Under the pieces are notes generated by a model, which saw only the letters and a program-made list of their open reading frames with translations, ran no database searches and had not been told where the DNA came from. Both the position numbers and the translations under genes were made by a program. Of a stretch of 64,000 nt of DNA, positions 26,765 to 35,773 are shown piece by piece. Source of the stretch: Luteimonas chenhongjianii (lineage in GTDB: Bacteria; Pseudomonadota; Gammaproteobacteria; Xanthomonadales; Xanthomonadaceae); NCBI RefSeq assembly GCF_002327105.1, contig NZ_CP023406.1:1922001-1986000 (forward strand), written 5' to 3'. The number at the start of each line of letters is the position of its first letter. Within the stretch, counting starts at the first letter, position 1.

Positions 26765-27562
26765 TCAGCCCAGCGCGAGCGCAGCGATCGCCAGCACCGC
26801 CGCGGCAGTGAGCATGATGGGCACCCATCTGCGGACCGGCGTGGCGGCGTGCAGCCGCGGCACAGGTTCGCTGGGCGCGGCCCCGGGCGCGGTCTGCCTC
26901 GGGATTTCTACGCCCGGTGCCACCAGGACGAAGCGTACGGCGTCCAGGCGGAGTTCGTCGCCCGGGCCCAGAAATCCCTGCTGTACGCGTCTGGAATTGA
27001 TGTAGGTGCCGTTGGACGAGCCGAGGTCTTCGATCGACAGGCCATCACCGGCCGGGTTCACCATGGCGTGGCGTCGGGAGATCTCTTCGGCAGGCACCGT
27101 GATGTCGCACTCCGGCGAACGGCCGATGACCACCGGCCCCGTGACCGGGAAGACCTTGTCGGACAGCGCGCCTGATACGCCGCGCAGTACGAACCGGGGC
27201 AGTGCCGCGCGCACGCGGGTGGCGCCGACGTCCTCTTTGTGCTCGCGGGTATCGGCCGCTGCGATGGGATCACGCACGGATTCCTTGAGGACGAACGTCG
27301 CGGCCACCGGACCGATGTCGATCTGGTCCCCGTCGCGCAGCGCCATGAGGTCGGAAACCGGCCTGCCGTTGACCGACACCGGGCCGCCGCCGTGCGGCAC
27401 CTGCACGTTCGCGCCGGTCACCGTGACATGGATCTCGCAGTGGAGAGCGGCGATGCCGTCCGCGCTCAGCACCACCGCGCCGCCGGGTGCCGCGCCGATG
27501 CGGTGGAGCCCTGCACTCAGCGGGACCGGGTCGTGCTCGCCATCGGGGAAAACCAGTTTCAT
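26765..27562 (-). CDS. Membrane-anchored protein with two FHA domains
   Basis: This 265-residue protein has a first FHA-like domain at about 1-95 (MKLVFPDGEH, SADGIAALHCEIHV, VSVNGRPV). A second, fully canonical FHA domain lies at about 125-215: IGRSPECDITVP, EISRRHAMV and IEDLGSSNGTYIN. A C-terminal transmembrane helix (WVPIMLTAAAVLAIAALALG) ends the chain. FHA domains bind phosphothreonine peptides, so it should report on a Ser/Thr kinase; none is in the window. The first domain lacks the GRS and RRH motif residues and may be structural. The ATG at 27562 is preferred over an in-frame codon 15 bp upstream. It is divergent from the diguanylate cyclase gene. Confidence 0.85.
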   Translation of the reverse strand: MKLVFPDGEHDPVPLSAGLHRIGAAPGGAVVLSADGIAALHCEIHVTVTGANVQVPHGGGPVSVNGRPVSDLMALRDGDQIDIGPVAATFVLKESVRDPIAAADTREHKEDVGATRVRAALPRFVLRGVSGALSDKVFPVTGPVVIGRSPECDITVPAEEISRRHAMVNPAGDGLSIEDLGSSNGTYINSRRVQQGFLGPGDELRLDAVRFVLVAPGVEIPRQTAPGAAPSEPVPRLHAATPVRRWVPIMLTAAAVLAIAALALG

Positions 27563-27791
27563 CCTGCTCTCGTGCAATGGCGAAGGCCGGGCCGGCCAAC
27601 ATCGGCGCGTATCTTATCCATGCCCGGGTAGGCATAGGGGGAAGGTTCGGCAGGCGTGCGACGCGCCCCGGCGAACCTGGCGCGGGTCGGGACGTCCCGG
27701 CCCGACCTCGCAGGCGTTCAAGTCCGCCCGGCGCCGGCCGATACAAGCTTCCAATGCCGCGTCTGCCGCGTGCGCCAGGAGGCTACGGGCC

Positions 27792-28958
27792 ATGGACTCC
27801 ATCGACATCCTCTTCGCGTATGTGATCGGCGGCTTCGGTGCCTGGGCTGCTGCCCTGATGATGCTGATCGCGGTCCAGGGGGACCGTCTGCATCGCGACG
27901 TGCTGCTGCGCTGCGCGCTGGGATTCGCGGTGCTCGGCGCGGGCATGGTGCTCAGCGGCCTCGTCGAGCGCACTGCGCGATGGCCCACCCTCACACTTGC
28001 GTTGTCGGCGGTGGTGGCGACGCTGGTGATCTATCGCGCACTGCGCCAACTGGTGGGCGTGCCGCCGATCCCCCGGCCCCGGCGACTCTCCGAGATCGCT
28101 GCGCTGTGCCTGCTGTTGCTGGTCGCCTGGTCCGCAGGATCGCGCAGTTTCGCGCTCGCATTCCACCTCGTGGGCCTGGCCCTGTCGCTGGGCCTCACCT
28201 GGGCGGTGCGGCGGGCGCTGCTGGCGCCGCGCAATGCGGCGGAGACCGCGATGGCGGCCACCCTGTTGTTCTACGCCGGAACCTGGGTCTTCGCCTTGTA
28301 TGCAACCCTCCAGCACGATGGACCCGAGCACCGTCACCTGCTCTATGTCGAGCCACCGCTGCTGGCCGCCTACGGCGTGAGCTATGCACTGCTGCCGCTG
28401 CTGGTGGGCGCACATGTGCTCAACCTGGCCAACGCGCGCCTGGACCGCCGCCTGCGCCGGCAAGCCAGTACGGACGAGCTCAGCGGTCTGTTGACCCGTC
28501 GAGCGCTCAACGAGTGCACAGGGAAGTGGCAGGCGGATGTGCTCGAACGCGGGCGTCAGCCGGTGGTGGTGCTGCTGGACGTCGACCACTTCAAGCGCAT
28601 CAATGACACCCACGGCCACGAGCGCGGCGATCAGGTGCTGCGAGCGGTCTCCGGCCGTCTGAGCGGCGCGCTGCCGGCGGGCACGCCGCTGTCCCGCTGG
28701 GGGGGTGAGGAGTTCCTGGTGCTGCTGGACGCGGCGGATCTGGACGAGGCCGGTGCAACTGCGGAGCGCTTGCGCGAGGCGGTGGGCGGCACGCCGTTCG
28801 CGTTCGGTGCCACCTGCCTGCGGGTCACGATCAGCATCGGCGGGGCGCCGTGGCCGGCCGGTGGCGTGTTTTCGCGTGCGGTTGCCAAGGCAGATGCGGC
28901 CCTGTACGCCGCCAAGCACGGTGGTCGCGACCAGGTGCGGATGGCTGACGCCGGGTAA
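27792..28958 (+). CDS. Membrane diguanylate cyclase (GGDEF protein)
   Basis: The protein has 388 residues. The first 210 residues hold six or seven hydrophobic helices. A complete GGDEF domain follows from RQASTDELSGLLTRRALNE, through VVVLLDVDHFKRINDTHGHE, to SRWGGEEFLVLL (active site GGEEF) and DAALYAAKHGGRDQV. It should make cyclic di-GMP from two GTP at the inner membrane. The RxxD product-inhibition site five residues before GGEEF is absent (GTPLS there), so feedback inhibition at that site is not expected. The sensory role of the membrane domain is unknown. The ATG at 27792 begins the first helix. Confidence 0.92.
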   Translation: MDSIDILFAYVIGGFGAWAAALMMLIAVQGDRLHRDVLLRCALGFAVLGAGMVLSGLVERTARWPTLTLALSAVVATLVIYRALRQLVGVPPIPRPRRLSEIAALCLLLLVAWSAGSRSFALAFHLVGLALSLGLTWAVRRALLAPRNAAETAMAATLLFYAGTWVFALYATLQHDGPEHRHLLYVEPPLLAAYGVSYALLPLLVGAHVLNLANARLDRRLRRQASTDELSGLLTRRALNECTGKWQADVLERGRQPVVVLLDVDHFKRINDTHGHERGDQVLRAVSGRLSGALPAGTPLSRWGGEEFLVLLDAADLDEAGATAERLREAVGGTPFAFGATCLRVTISIGGAPWPAGGVFSRAVAKADAALYAAKHGGRDQVRMADAG

Positions 28959-29411
28959 GGCGGATACGTCCTGTGCGACGTGGGCAGGCGGAGCTCCGTT
29001 TCCAGCCATTCCGGTCTGTCCTGCTCGCCCCAGCGTGAGCTTGTCCACGATCGCCGGCCCGAATGTCGCTTGTCATGCGCGCGTCGCTGCGATCGTTCCT
29101 GACGTTGTCCAGGACTGGCCGCGCGCCGCGGTGGATGCTCGCCCGCGCTGCGATGACGAGCGGCCAATGCTTGCGACACGGCGTGGGGCGGCTTCACACG
29201 GCCGTACCGGTGTCGGGCTGAACTTCCGACCGTTGCGCGGGCCGGAGCAATGGCCCGACAGCTCAGGCCGCGCCGTTACCCTCTTGCGCTTGATGCAGCG
29301 CTGCCTCCATCGGCTGCTGCGCCAACGGCGTTCGTGGCTGGCGGCGCAGGGTGTCCACCGGGCCGTGCGCCGCGTAATGCGTTGCCCGTCGATTGCGCTC
29401 AGGAGAACGGC
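28959..29411. other. Intergenic interval, nothing recognised
   Basis: This 453-bp stretch between the cyclase and the FUSC gene has no supported frame, no clear terminator and no operator-like palindrome. The final AGGAGAACGGC is the ribosome site of the next gene. Confidence 0.4.
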
Positions 29412-30458
29412 ATGGCGATCGTGGACGTGCTCAGGGACGACCGGGCCTGGAAGCAGGGCGTGCGTACCGCCGTGGCGGCCGCGGTGTCCTTCCTGTTCGC
29501 CGAGGCGTTCTCGTTGCCGCAGGGCTACTGGGCGGTGATCAGCGCGGTGCTGATCACCCAGGAAACCATGGGCGCGACAGTGCAGGCCGTCCGCGTCCGC
29601 CTGATGGGGACGTTTGCGGGTGCGGCGATCGGCTTCCTGCTGGCGATGGTCACGCCCTCGGGCGAGTGGGGCACGCTTGTCGCGCTGGTGATCTCCACCG
29701 GCTGGCTCGCGATCTTCGCGGTGCGCTACCCGAGCCTGCGCATCGCGCCGATGACCGCGGCGATCATGCTGGTCGCCGCGCCCAGCCACGCCGACGTGGT
29801 CGTTTCCGCCGGGCACCGGGTGCTGGAGATCCTGATCGGTTGTCTGATCGGGATCGGCGTGCAGCTGCTGGTGTTTCCGCGCCGCGCCGAGACGCTGCTG
29901 CGCAGCGAGGTGGCGGAGGTGCTGGTGTTGCTGGGCCAGGTGATCGTCGCCCCCCGCGACGGCGCCAACGCCGCGCTCGATGGCAAGCTCGACGAGGCGT
30001 TCGCCCGCCTGGACGCGTTCGGTCAACAGGCCGAGGCCGAGCGGTTCGGCCGGGAGCACGGCGGAGCGGTCGATCCGGACAGGGTCAATCATGCGCTGCG
30101 CCACCTGCGCATTGCGGTATCCGGCCTGCACAGGGTGTGGCGCCGTGCACTCCGCGATGGGGACAGCCACGTCGCGGCCGGACTGCGGGCGGTCGGCGAG
30201 GCCATTCGTGCCTATCTCCTCGAGCTCGCAGCCGAATTCGGCCACGGCGGGCCGGCCGCCAACAGCCGACGTGTGGTCCAGGCCGCGGCACGGTTGCCGC
30301 GTGTCGCACCGCCGGGTGGCTCCGCCGCGGATGACCAGATGGTCGTCTCCTACGGCGACGCGCTGGATCAGGCAAAGCTGGCGCTGGACCAGTTGCGCGA
30401 CGCTGTCACCGGCGCGCGCACGCCCCCGCGCCCGACACCTGGGCAGTCGCGATCGTGA
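29412..30458 (+). CDS. FUSC family membrane protein (short, one membrane block)
   Basis: The protein has 348 residues. The first 165 residues contain six tightly packed helices, beginning WKQGVRTAVAAAVSFLFAEA and including YWAVISAVLITQETMGATVQ and RLMGTFAGAAIGFLLAM, the FUSC core pattern. The C-terminal half is a soluble helical domain. Unlike classic two-block FUSC exporters this is a half-length form, so it may act as a dimer. It is presumed to export an organic acid; the substrate is unknown. AGGAG lies eight bases before the ATG at 29412. It precedes the DUF4142 lipoprotein gene by 263 bp. Confidence 0.85.
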   Translation: MAIVDVLRDDRAWKQGVRTAVAAAVSFLFAEAFSLPQGYWAVISAVLITQETMGATVQAVRVRLMGTFAGAAIGFLLAMVTPSGEWGTLVALVISTGWLAIFAVRYPSLRIAPMTAAIMLVAAPSHADVVVSAGHRVLEILIGCLIGIGVQLLVFPRRAETLLRSEVAEVLVLLGQVIVAPRDGANAALDGKLDEAFARLDAFGQQAEAERFGREHGGAVDPDRVNHALRHLRIAVSGLHRVWRRALRDGDSHVAAGLRAVGEAIRAYLLELAAEFGHGGPAANSRRVVQAAARLPRVAPPGGSAADDQMVVSYGDALDQAKLALDQLRDAVTGARTPPRPTPGQSRS

Positions 30459-30721
30459 ATGTGCCGACCGCCTGGTCGGTCCGTCCGCTGTGTTGGCCCG
30501 CCCTGCCGGACCATCATTCTGCAGGGCGGCACAGGGCGCGTGTGCGCTAGTGCTCGGAAGGGAGGCGATTGGCGGCGCAGCCTGGCAGGCACACCGGTTG
30601 TCCGGGCCCCGGAACGGCCACGCTGGTATCCAGGAGTTTCTACCGGGTCCGGGTATTCACCGTGCCATAGCATTTGCCGGACTACCTTCGCTATACCCCC
30701 CTTCCGGCCCGGGAATCCCCC

Positions 30722-31525
30722 ATGAATATCGCACCGACCCTGCTTGCTGCAGCTCTCGCGTTGGTCCTCTCCGCATGTGATGACAAAAAGAACGATCGGT
30801 CTGCCGACAGCACCGCCGGTACCGGCACCTCCGCCGCCGGAAGCACCACCGCCGGCAGTGGTGCCACCGCTCCACCCACTGATACGTCGAACACCGCTGC
30901 GAACACCGCCGCGGACGCAGGCACCGCAACGACTGGCGCCAGCACGACGGCGGATGCGACACACGATGCCACCGCTGCCGCGCACGGCACGCTGTCGGAG
31001 TCCGATCGCAAGGCCCTCCGGGAGGTGGCTGAGATCGACCGCCATGAGATCGCGGCCGCGAAGCATGCTTTGAACAAGAAGAACATGAAGGAAGCCGTGC
31101 GCAGTTATGCGGAAACCCTGCTTGCGGACCACACCCGCGATCTCGAGGCCACCGAACGGCTGTTGGGTGGCAGCACAGACGGGAAGACAAGCAGTTCGCG
31201 TCGCGCCCTGGGAATGACGTCCACTGGTTCGACCGGTGCCGCGGGTACGGCCGATGCCGCCACCGACAACGATTCCGACCTGCATCGGATGCGCGAGAAA
31301 TTCGACGAGGACGTGCGTCGCCTCGATGCGCTGGCCGATGATGCCTACGCCAAGGCGTGGGTGGACCACATGATCCGCAGCCATGAGGACGCGCTGACGA
31401 AGCTCGATCGCGACATCCCCAAGGCAACCGACCCGGCGGTGAAAGCGCAGCTCGAACAGACCCGGGCAATGATCGCGCGTCATCTGGAAATGGCCCGTTC
31501 GCTGAAGGCATCGCACGACGCTTGA
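30722..31525 (+). CDS. DUF4142 (ferritin-like fold) lipoprotein
   Basis: This 267-residue lipoprotein has the leader MNIAPTLLAAALALVLSAC (lipobox Cys19). A disordered Thr/Ala/Ser-rich linker spans about 20-95. The DUF4142 domain follows: HEIAAAKHALNKKNMKEAVR, SYAETLLADHTRDLEATERL, a second Ser/Thr-rich insert, then RRLDALADDAYAKAWVDHMI and EQTRAMIARHLEMARSLKA. The domain resembles a four-helix ferritin-like bundle; no metal function is proven. The insert between helices two and three is unusual. A frameshifted paralogue lies at 3486-4266. The ATG fits the leader and no strong Shine-Dalgarno is visible. A terminator-like hairpin follows at 31570. Confidence 0.85.
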   Translation: MNIAPTLLAAALALVLSACDDKKNDRSADSTAGTGTSAAGSTTAGSGATAPPTDTSNTAANTAADAGTATTGASTTADATHDATAAAHGTLSESDRKALREVAEIDRHEIAAAKHALNKKNMKEAVRSYAETLLADHTRDLEATERLLGGSTDGKTSSSRRALGMTSTGSTGAAGTADAATDNDSDLHRMREKFDEDVRRLDALADDAYAKAWVDHMIRSHEDALTKLDRDIPKATDPAVKAQLEQTRAMIARHLEMARSLKASHDA

Positions 31526-31569
31526 CCGCGCCGCGCCGCAGGCCTGCAGCCAGCGGTGTTTTTGGCATC

Positions 31570-31597
31570 CGACGTCCCGGCCGCGACCGGGACGTCG
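31570..31597 (+). terminator. Hairpin after the DUF4142 gene
   Basis: CGACGTCCCGG pairs with CCGGGACGTCG over 11 bp around the loop CCGCGA and is followed by CGTTTCC. It starts 45 bp after the stop codon. The T-run is weak, so this may be an imperfect intrinsic terminator or mRNA-stabilising stem. Confidence 0.5.
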
Positions 31598-31753
31598 CGT
31601 TTCCGCCCTCGGGGGCCTCAATCGTCGGCATGGAGCCGCACCCGGCGCGGCCCGATCTTCATGCGCGAGTTGCGCGTGTCCGACGGTCGGGCGGCGGCAC
31701 GCGGGCCTCGTCGCGCGGGGTGATTGCGACGCGCCTTCCCGTTGGAGAACGTC

Positions 31754-32497
31754 ATGATCGGAAACAAGGTCGTCATCGTCACCGGTGCGTCGGCGGGCAT
31801 CGGCGAGGCCACTGCCAGGCTGTTGGGCGCGCAGGGGGCCCGGGTTGTCCTCGGCGCACGTCGGGAAGACAGGCTGCTGCGGATTGTCGAGGACATCCAG
31901 CGCGAGGGCGGCGAGGCCATCCATCACCCACTCGACGTTACAGACCAGGCCGCCAACACGCAGATCGTCGAACTGGCGATGGAACGGTTCGGGCGCGTCG
32001 ATGTCATGTTCCTCAACGCCGGCCTGATGCCCAATGCGCCGTTGTCCGCGCTGCGTACGGACGAGTGGCACCGCATGGTGGACGTCAACATCAAGGGCGT
32101 GCTCAACGGCGTGGCCGCGGTGTTGCCGGTCTTCCTGGAGCAGGGATGGGGGCATGTCGTTGCCACCTCATCGGTGGCCGGACTGAAGGCGTATCCCGGC
32201 GGCGCCGTGTACGGCGGCACCAAGTGGTTCGTGCGCGATTTCATGGAGGTGCTGCGCATGGAGTCGGCGATCGAGGGCACCCACATCCGGACCACGACGA
32301 TATATCCGGCGGCGATCAATACCGAACTGCTCACGACGATCCGGGACGAAGGCGCACTCGGCCAGATGCAGGCGGTCTACGATCGTTACGGCATTCCGCC
32401 GGAGCGTATCGCCAGCGTGGTGGCATTCGCGATCGACCAGCCCGAGGACACCACGATCAACGAGTTCACCGTGGGGCCTGCCGGGCAACCCTGGTAA
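31754..32497 (+). CDS. SDR family NAD(P)-dependent oxidoreductase
   Basis: This 247-residue classical short-chain dehydrogenase has the nucleotide site TGASAGIGEAT (10-20), LDVTDQ, and the NAGLMP motif. The catalytic Ser lies in VATSSVAG, with Tyr-x-x-x-Lys in YGGTKWFVRDF. An Arg pair (GARRED) after the second strand favours NADPH. The P-G motif after the active site reads YPAAINTEL rather than PG. Many oxidoreductases of this YdfG-like subgroup act on hydroxy acids or aldehydes; the substrate is unknown. GGAG precedes the ATG at 31754 by seven bases. It is a single gene. Confidence 0.9.
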   Translation: MIGNKVVIVTGASAGIGEATARLLGAQGARVVLGARREDRLLRIVEDIQREGGEAIHHPLDVTDQAANTQIVELAMERFGRVDVMFLNAGLMPNAPLSALRTDEWHRMVDVNIKGVLNGVAAVLPVFLEQGWGHVVATSSVAGLKAYPGGAVYGGTKWFVRDFMEVLRMESAIEGTHIRTTTIYPAAINTELLTTIRDEGALGQMQAVYDRYGIPPERIASVVAFAIDQPEDTTINEFTVGPAGQPW

Positions 32498-32731
32498 TCA
32501 GCGGGGCGGAATCGTTGGGCGCGTGTCGCCCGTGGACAGCACGCGGCGCCGCGCCCCGGGTCAAGCGCACGCACCCGTTTCTCGGCTGTGGCAGGCCATT
32601 GGGCCGCGTTGTCCCCACTGTTGCCCCAGGCTGGCCACGCCGTATCCCGGATCAGTCGCGGCGGCGGTCAGGCGCTGCGCAGGCCGGTGCGTTCGCAATG
32701 GCACCGGTCCGTGTTCAACGATGCGGGGTGT

Positions 32732-33856
32732 TCAGTGCCGGCCAGAGGTCTGCTCGCTGTGGTGGAGCTGCAGATGCAGGCGGTCGCGCTCGGACGACAG
32801 CAGCACCAAGACAGTGAGGCCGATGACGGCACCGGCAATGGTGTCGACGACGCGTTCGGCCACCATCCCACTGCCCGCGGCCGTGGGCGCTGCAAGTGCG
32901 GTCATCAGCAGCGCCATCGGCGTGACCAGGACCTGGCCGATCGCGTAGTTGCGGCCGATGACCAGTTCTGTGGCCACTTGTATGAGCGCGAGCACGCCGA
33001 TGATGGTCCACGCTGACGGCTGCATCGCCAGCAGGCACCCCACCAGCAGCGCGCCGATCGCCGTTCCCACCACGCGCTGCAGCGCCCGCTGGAGGCCGAA
33101 GTGCAGCCGTGTGGCCTGCAGAACCGCAAGCGCTCCCATCGCCGCCCAGCCCGGATATGCCGCGCCTGCTGCATGGGTGACAAAGGCAGCGGCCGCGGTA
33201 CCGACGATGATCCGCCCCAGCACGAACCGCCATTGCGCGGGTGCACCTGGCGCGGGCGAGGCCATGGTCAGGCGGCGTCGACGTGCCGGGTCCGACAGGG
33301 CGCAGACCAGCCAGGCGACCAGCGCGGCCACGGCGGTGACCGCGATCCGTTCCAGGAGTTGGGTAGTGGACAGCGCCGGCGACATCGACGCGCTCGCCGC
33401 GAACACGAAGATCAGTGGCCCCGGCGCGCCGAAGCGTCCGGCTTCGCAGGCCAGGAAGAACACGCCGCACAGCAGCGCCAGCACCAGCAACTGCAGTTCC
33501 AAACCCAGGCCGAGCCATGCAGCCATGGACATGGCCGCGACCGAGCCGACCTGAAGCAGGGCCACCCGCAACATCTGGGCACGGCGTTGCGCGGCAGGAG
33601 CGAAGCGCGCGAACAGCGCCACCAGGGCGCCCAGCGAAGCAAAGCCGACCAGGTGCGGCCAGGGCGAGAGCAGGGCAAGCGGCAGTACGATCAGGGCCGC
33701 GACGGCGGCCTGTGTGCCTGCGGCCAATGCATCGCCGATGGGCGCGCGCGGTGCCAGCGATACGCTGTCGCGCAGGTGGTAGCCCTGCAGCAGTTGGCGC
33801 ATTGCGTCGCGACGACGGATGCGCGCGGCGGACGTGGTGCCGGGGGGCGGATTCAT
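32732..33856 (-). CDS. FUSC family aromatic-acid exporter-like protein, MarR-linked
   Basis: This 374-residue membrane protein has two helix blocks (about 30-165 and 215-350) separated by a short Arg-rich loop. It shows FUSC features such as WAAMGALAVLQATRLHFGLQ, RVVGTAIGALLVGCLL and, near the end, RVVDTIAGAVIGLTVLV. It is shorter than AaeB because the soluble middle domain is missing. The ATG overlaps the stop of the marR gene by four bases (ATGA), so the two are translationally coupled. The context of a MarR repressor upstream argues for an inducible efflux pump, probably for a phenolic or aromatic acid, by analogy with similar pairs. Confidence 0.87.
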   Translation of the reverse strand: MNPPPGTTSAARIRRRDAMRQLLQGYHLRDSVSLAPRAPIGDALAAGTQAAVAALIVLPLALLSPWPHLVGFASLGALVALFARFAPAAQRRAQMLRVALLQVGSVAAMSMAAWLGLGLELQLLVLALLCGVFFLACEAGRFGAPGPLIFVFAASASMSPALSTTQLLERIAVTAVAALVAWLVCALSDPARRRRLTMASPAPGAPAQWRFVLGRIIVGTAAAAFVTHAAGAAYPGWAAMGALAVLQATRLHFGLQRALQRVVGTAIGALLVGCLLAMQPSAWTIIGVLALIQVATELVIGRNYAIGQVLVTPMALLMTALAAPTAAGSGMVAERVVDTIAGAVIGLTVLVLLSSERDRLHLQLHHSEQTSGRH

Positions 33857-34329
33857 GGCGCTGGCTCGGCGCCGCTGTCCTGCAGTGCGCGCAGACGTTC
33901 GTCGATGCGTTCGAAGTGCCCGAGCATGTTGGCCAGATCGGAATCGGAAATGCCTTCGAGCATGCGGGTCTCATGCCGCAGCAGGGTGCGGCGGATGGCC
34001 TGCACGCGCATCCGCCCGGCGGCGGTCAGGTACACCCGGCGCGCGCGGGCGTCGGCCGGATCCACGCGGCGCTCCACCAGCCCCTGACGGCCGAGGATGT
34101 CGAGCAGGCGCACGAGGCTGGACCCGTCCAGGTTGATACGTGCCGCGAGCGCCTTCTGGGTGATGCCGTCGCCACTTTCGTGCAGGTGCACCAGCGGGAC
34201 CCAGGTGGCATCGGTGAGCCCGGCAGCAACGAGTTCGCTGTCGAGCACCTGGCGCCAGCGACGTGCCAGCACGGCAAAGCGGATTCCGAAACGAGCGCGT
34301 GGGGACGATGCCGAAGGTAAAGCAATCAT
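33853..34329 (-). CDS. MarR family transcriptional regulator
   Basis: The 158-residue protein has the MarR winged helix: DGITQKALAARINLDGSSLV, RLLDILGRQGLVERRVDPAD (recognition helix and wing with the conserved Asp-x-Arg), then ARRVYLTAAG. Helical N- and C-terminal dimerisation arms flank this region. MarR proteins repress and are released by phenolic ligands. The gene overlaps the downstream FUSC gene and is preceded by a perfect GATTTGCA-T-TGCAAATC palindrome (34351-34367) over its own promoter, which fits autorepression of the operon. The predicted transcription start falls at or next to the ATG, so the message may be leaderless. Confidence 0.92.
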   Translation of the reverse strand: MIALPSASSPRARFGIRFAVLARRWRQVLDSELVAAGLTDATWVPLVHLHESGDGITQKALAARINLDGSSLVRLLDILGRQGLVERRVDPADARARRVYLTAAGRMRVQAIRRTLLRHETRMLEGISDSDLANMLGHFERIDERLRALQDSGAEPAP

Positions 34330-34335
34330 CGACGA

Positions 34336-34367
34336 ATCCTAGAGACATATGATTTGCATTGCAAATC
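34336..34367 (-). promoter_or_regulatory. marR-FUSC promoter with palindromic operator
   Basis: On the bottom strand, TTGCAA (34359-34364) and TAGGAT (34336-34341) lie 17 bp apart and match sigma-70 -35 and -10 boxes at four positions each. The perfect 8-1-8 palindrome GATTTGCATTGCAAATC (34351-34367) covers the -35. It is the only AT-rich stretch nearby. Initiation about seven bases past the -10 would fall on the ATG at 34329. This is the expected place for MarR autorepression. Confidence 0.7.
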
Positions 34368-34844
34368 AATTTAATTGCGTGCACGCATCGATGGCGGTGG
34401 ATGGGGAGCGGAGCGCTCTTCGCTTGCACCGCGACTTCGGATGACAGGGACGTCCGGTCCAACCCCGACCGGCGCAGCGCCTGCCGTTGCAGCTACCGCA
34501 GGATTCCATCGGGCGCGCTGATGGTGGGTCCGGCCTCCAGCAGTCGGCGCATCAGGCGCGCGCACGATCGTTACGCGAGATCTTCTGGATCGGGCCGCTC
34601 GGCATGCCCTGATGCATCTGGTGCCGGCGTTCCGGGACTATCCGGCCGGACCGTGCGCGACCGCCACGGGTGATGGCGCCTCGAATGCAGCGATTGCGCT
34701 GCGTCCGCCATTGGGGCTCCGGTGGGGCGGCACCTCGTGTTTGTACGGCGTTGTTCCCTCGGAGCGTAAGTCCGCGTTGCATACCGTTGCACGAACGGTG
34801 CGATGATCAAGGTCCACTGTCGCCGCCACCTTCGGAGCACGCTC
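34368..34844. other. Divergent intergenic region, otherwise empty
   Basis: About 480 bp lie between the marR promoter and the FMN reductase gene. A 10-bp palindrome GCGTGCACGC sits at 34377-34386 beside the MarR operator. No gene or RNA is supported in the rest. Confidence 0.4.
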
Positions 34845-35435
34845 ATGTCCGAACGCATCCTGGTGTTCTACGGGTCCTATCGCGCCGACCGCATGGGCAT
34901 CCGGCTGGCCGACTATTGCGTGCGGACACTGCTGGCCCGGGGTCACGACGTCGAGCTGATCGACGCGAAGGCAGTTGACCTGCCGATGCTGGACCGGATG
35001 TACAAGGAATATCCGCAAGGCCAGGCTCCCACGGCAATGGAAGTGCTGGCAGAGAAGATCCGGGCTGCCGATGGCTTCGTGTTCGTCACCGGCGAGTACA
35101 ACTGGGGCGTGCAGCCGGGCCTGAAGAACCTCACGGATCACTTCCTGGAGGAGTGGTTCTGGCGACCCGCAGGCGTGGTCAGCTATTCGGCCGGACGTCT
35201 GGCCGGTGCCCGCGCGAACGTCGCGTGGCTGGGCACGCTGTCGGAGATGGGCATGGTGGTGATTTCCAGCGCCGTCAACGTCGGGCCGATCGCCAGGACA
35301 CTCGACGAGCAGGGGCAACCTGTCGGCGAGGCCGGCAAGTCGCTGGAGAAGAGTTTCGCCCGCTTCGCCGATGACCTGGTCTGGTGGGCCGAGGCGGCGC
35401 GCCTGCAGAAGACGCGCCGGGCGCCGCCGTACTGA
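34845..35435 (+). CDS. NAD(P)H-dependent FMN reductase / quinone reductase-like flavodoxin-fold protein
   Basis: This 196-residue flavodoxin-fold protein has the phosphate loop ILVFYGSYRADRMG at the N terminus. The FMN-ring loop is VTGEYNWGVQPGLKNLTDHF, the family's G-E-Y-N motif, with the Pro after Tyr-Asn-Trp. The third flavin segment is YSAGRLAGARANVAWL. It should reduce FMN or quinones with NAD(P)H in the cytoplasm, often as a detoxifying activity. GGAG precedes the ATG (34845) by eight bases. It is divergent from the marR-FUSC operon, so it could respond to the same ligand, but no operator copy is seen directly before it. Confidence 0.88.
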   Translation: MSERILVFYGSYRADRMGIRLADYCVRTLLARGHDVELIDAKAVDLPMLDRMYKEYPQGQAPTAMEVLAEKIRAADGFVFVTGEYNWGVQPGLKNLTDHFLEEWFWRPAGVVSYSAGRLAGARANVAWLGTLSEMGMVVISSAVNVGPIARTLDEQGQPVGEAGKSLEKSFARFADDLVWWAEAARLQKTRRAPPY

Positions 35436-35773
35436 AGTCCGATCGGCGCGCCGGAGAAGACGGCCGCGGCCATCGACGACGATGCCGGTCATGCGTGGCG
35501 ATCCGCGCTGCGCTCCAGAACCAATTGACGCGGCGAGCCGAAGGCGCTGCGCGGAAGACCCGGGGGCGGGTGTGAATCCGGTGTCGGGGGCTTCCCGAAC
35601 CTCATCGACGGCGCGTTCGGCCAATCCGGCCTTGGTCGGCGGCTCCGGATTGGCCGTCGGCGAGCGCTGTTGCGCGGTGCTGGGCGACGACATCGCAGGA
35701 TGCGTCGGGCACCTCGGCGATCTGGCCGCCGACGACCGCTGCCTCCGGAGGCTCGGCATGTATCGATCGCTTC
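35436..35773. other. Intergenic interval between convergent genes
   Basis: No gene is supported in these 338 bp. An inverted pair TCCGG...CCGGA near 35615-35660 could form a loose stem. No T-run follows. Confidence 0.35.
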
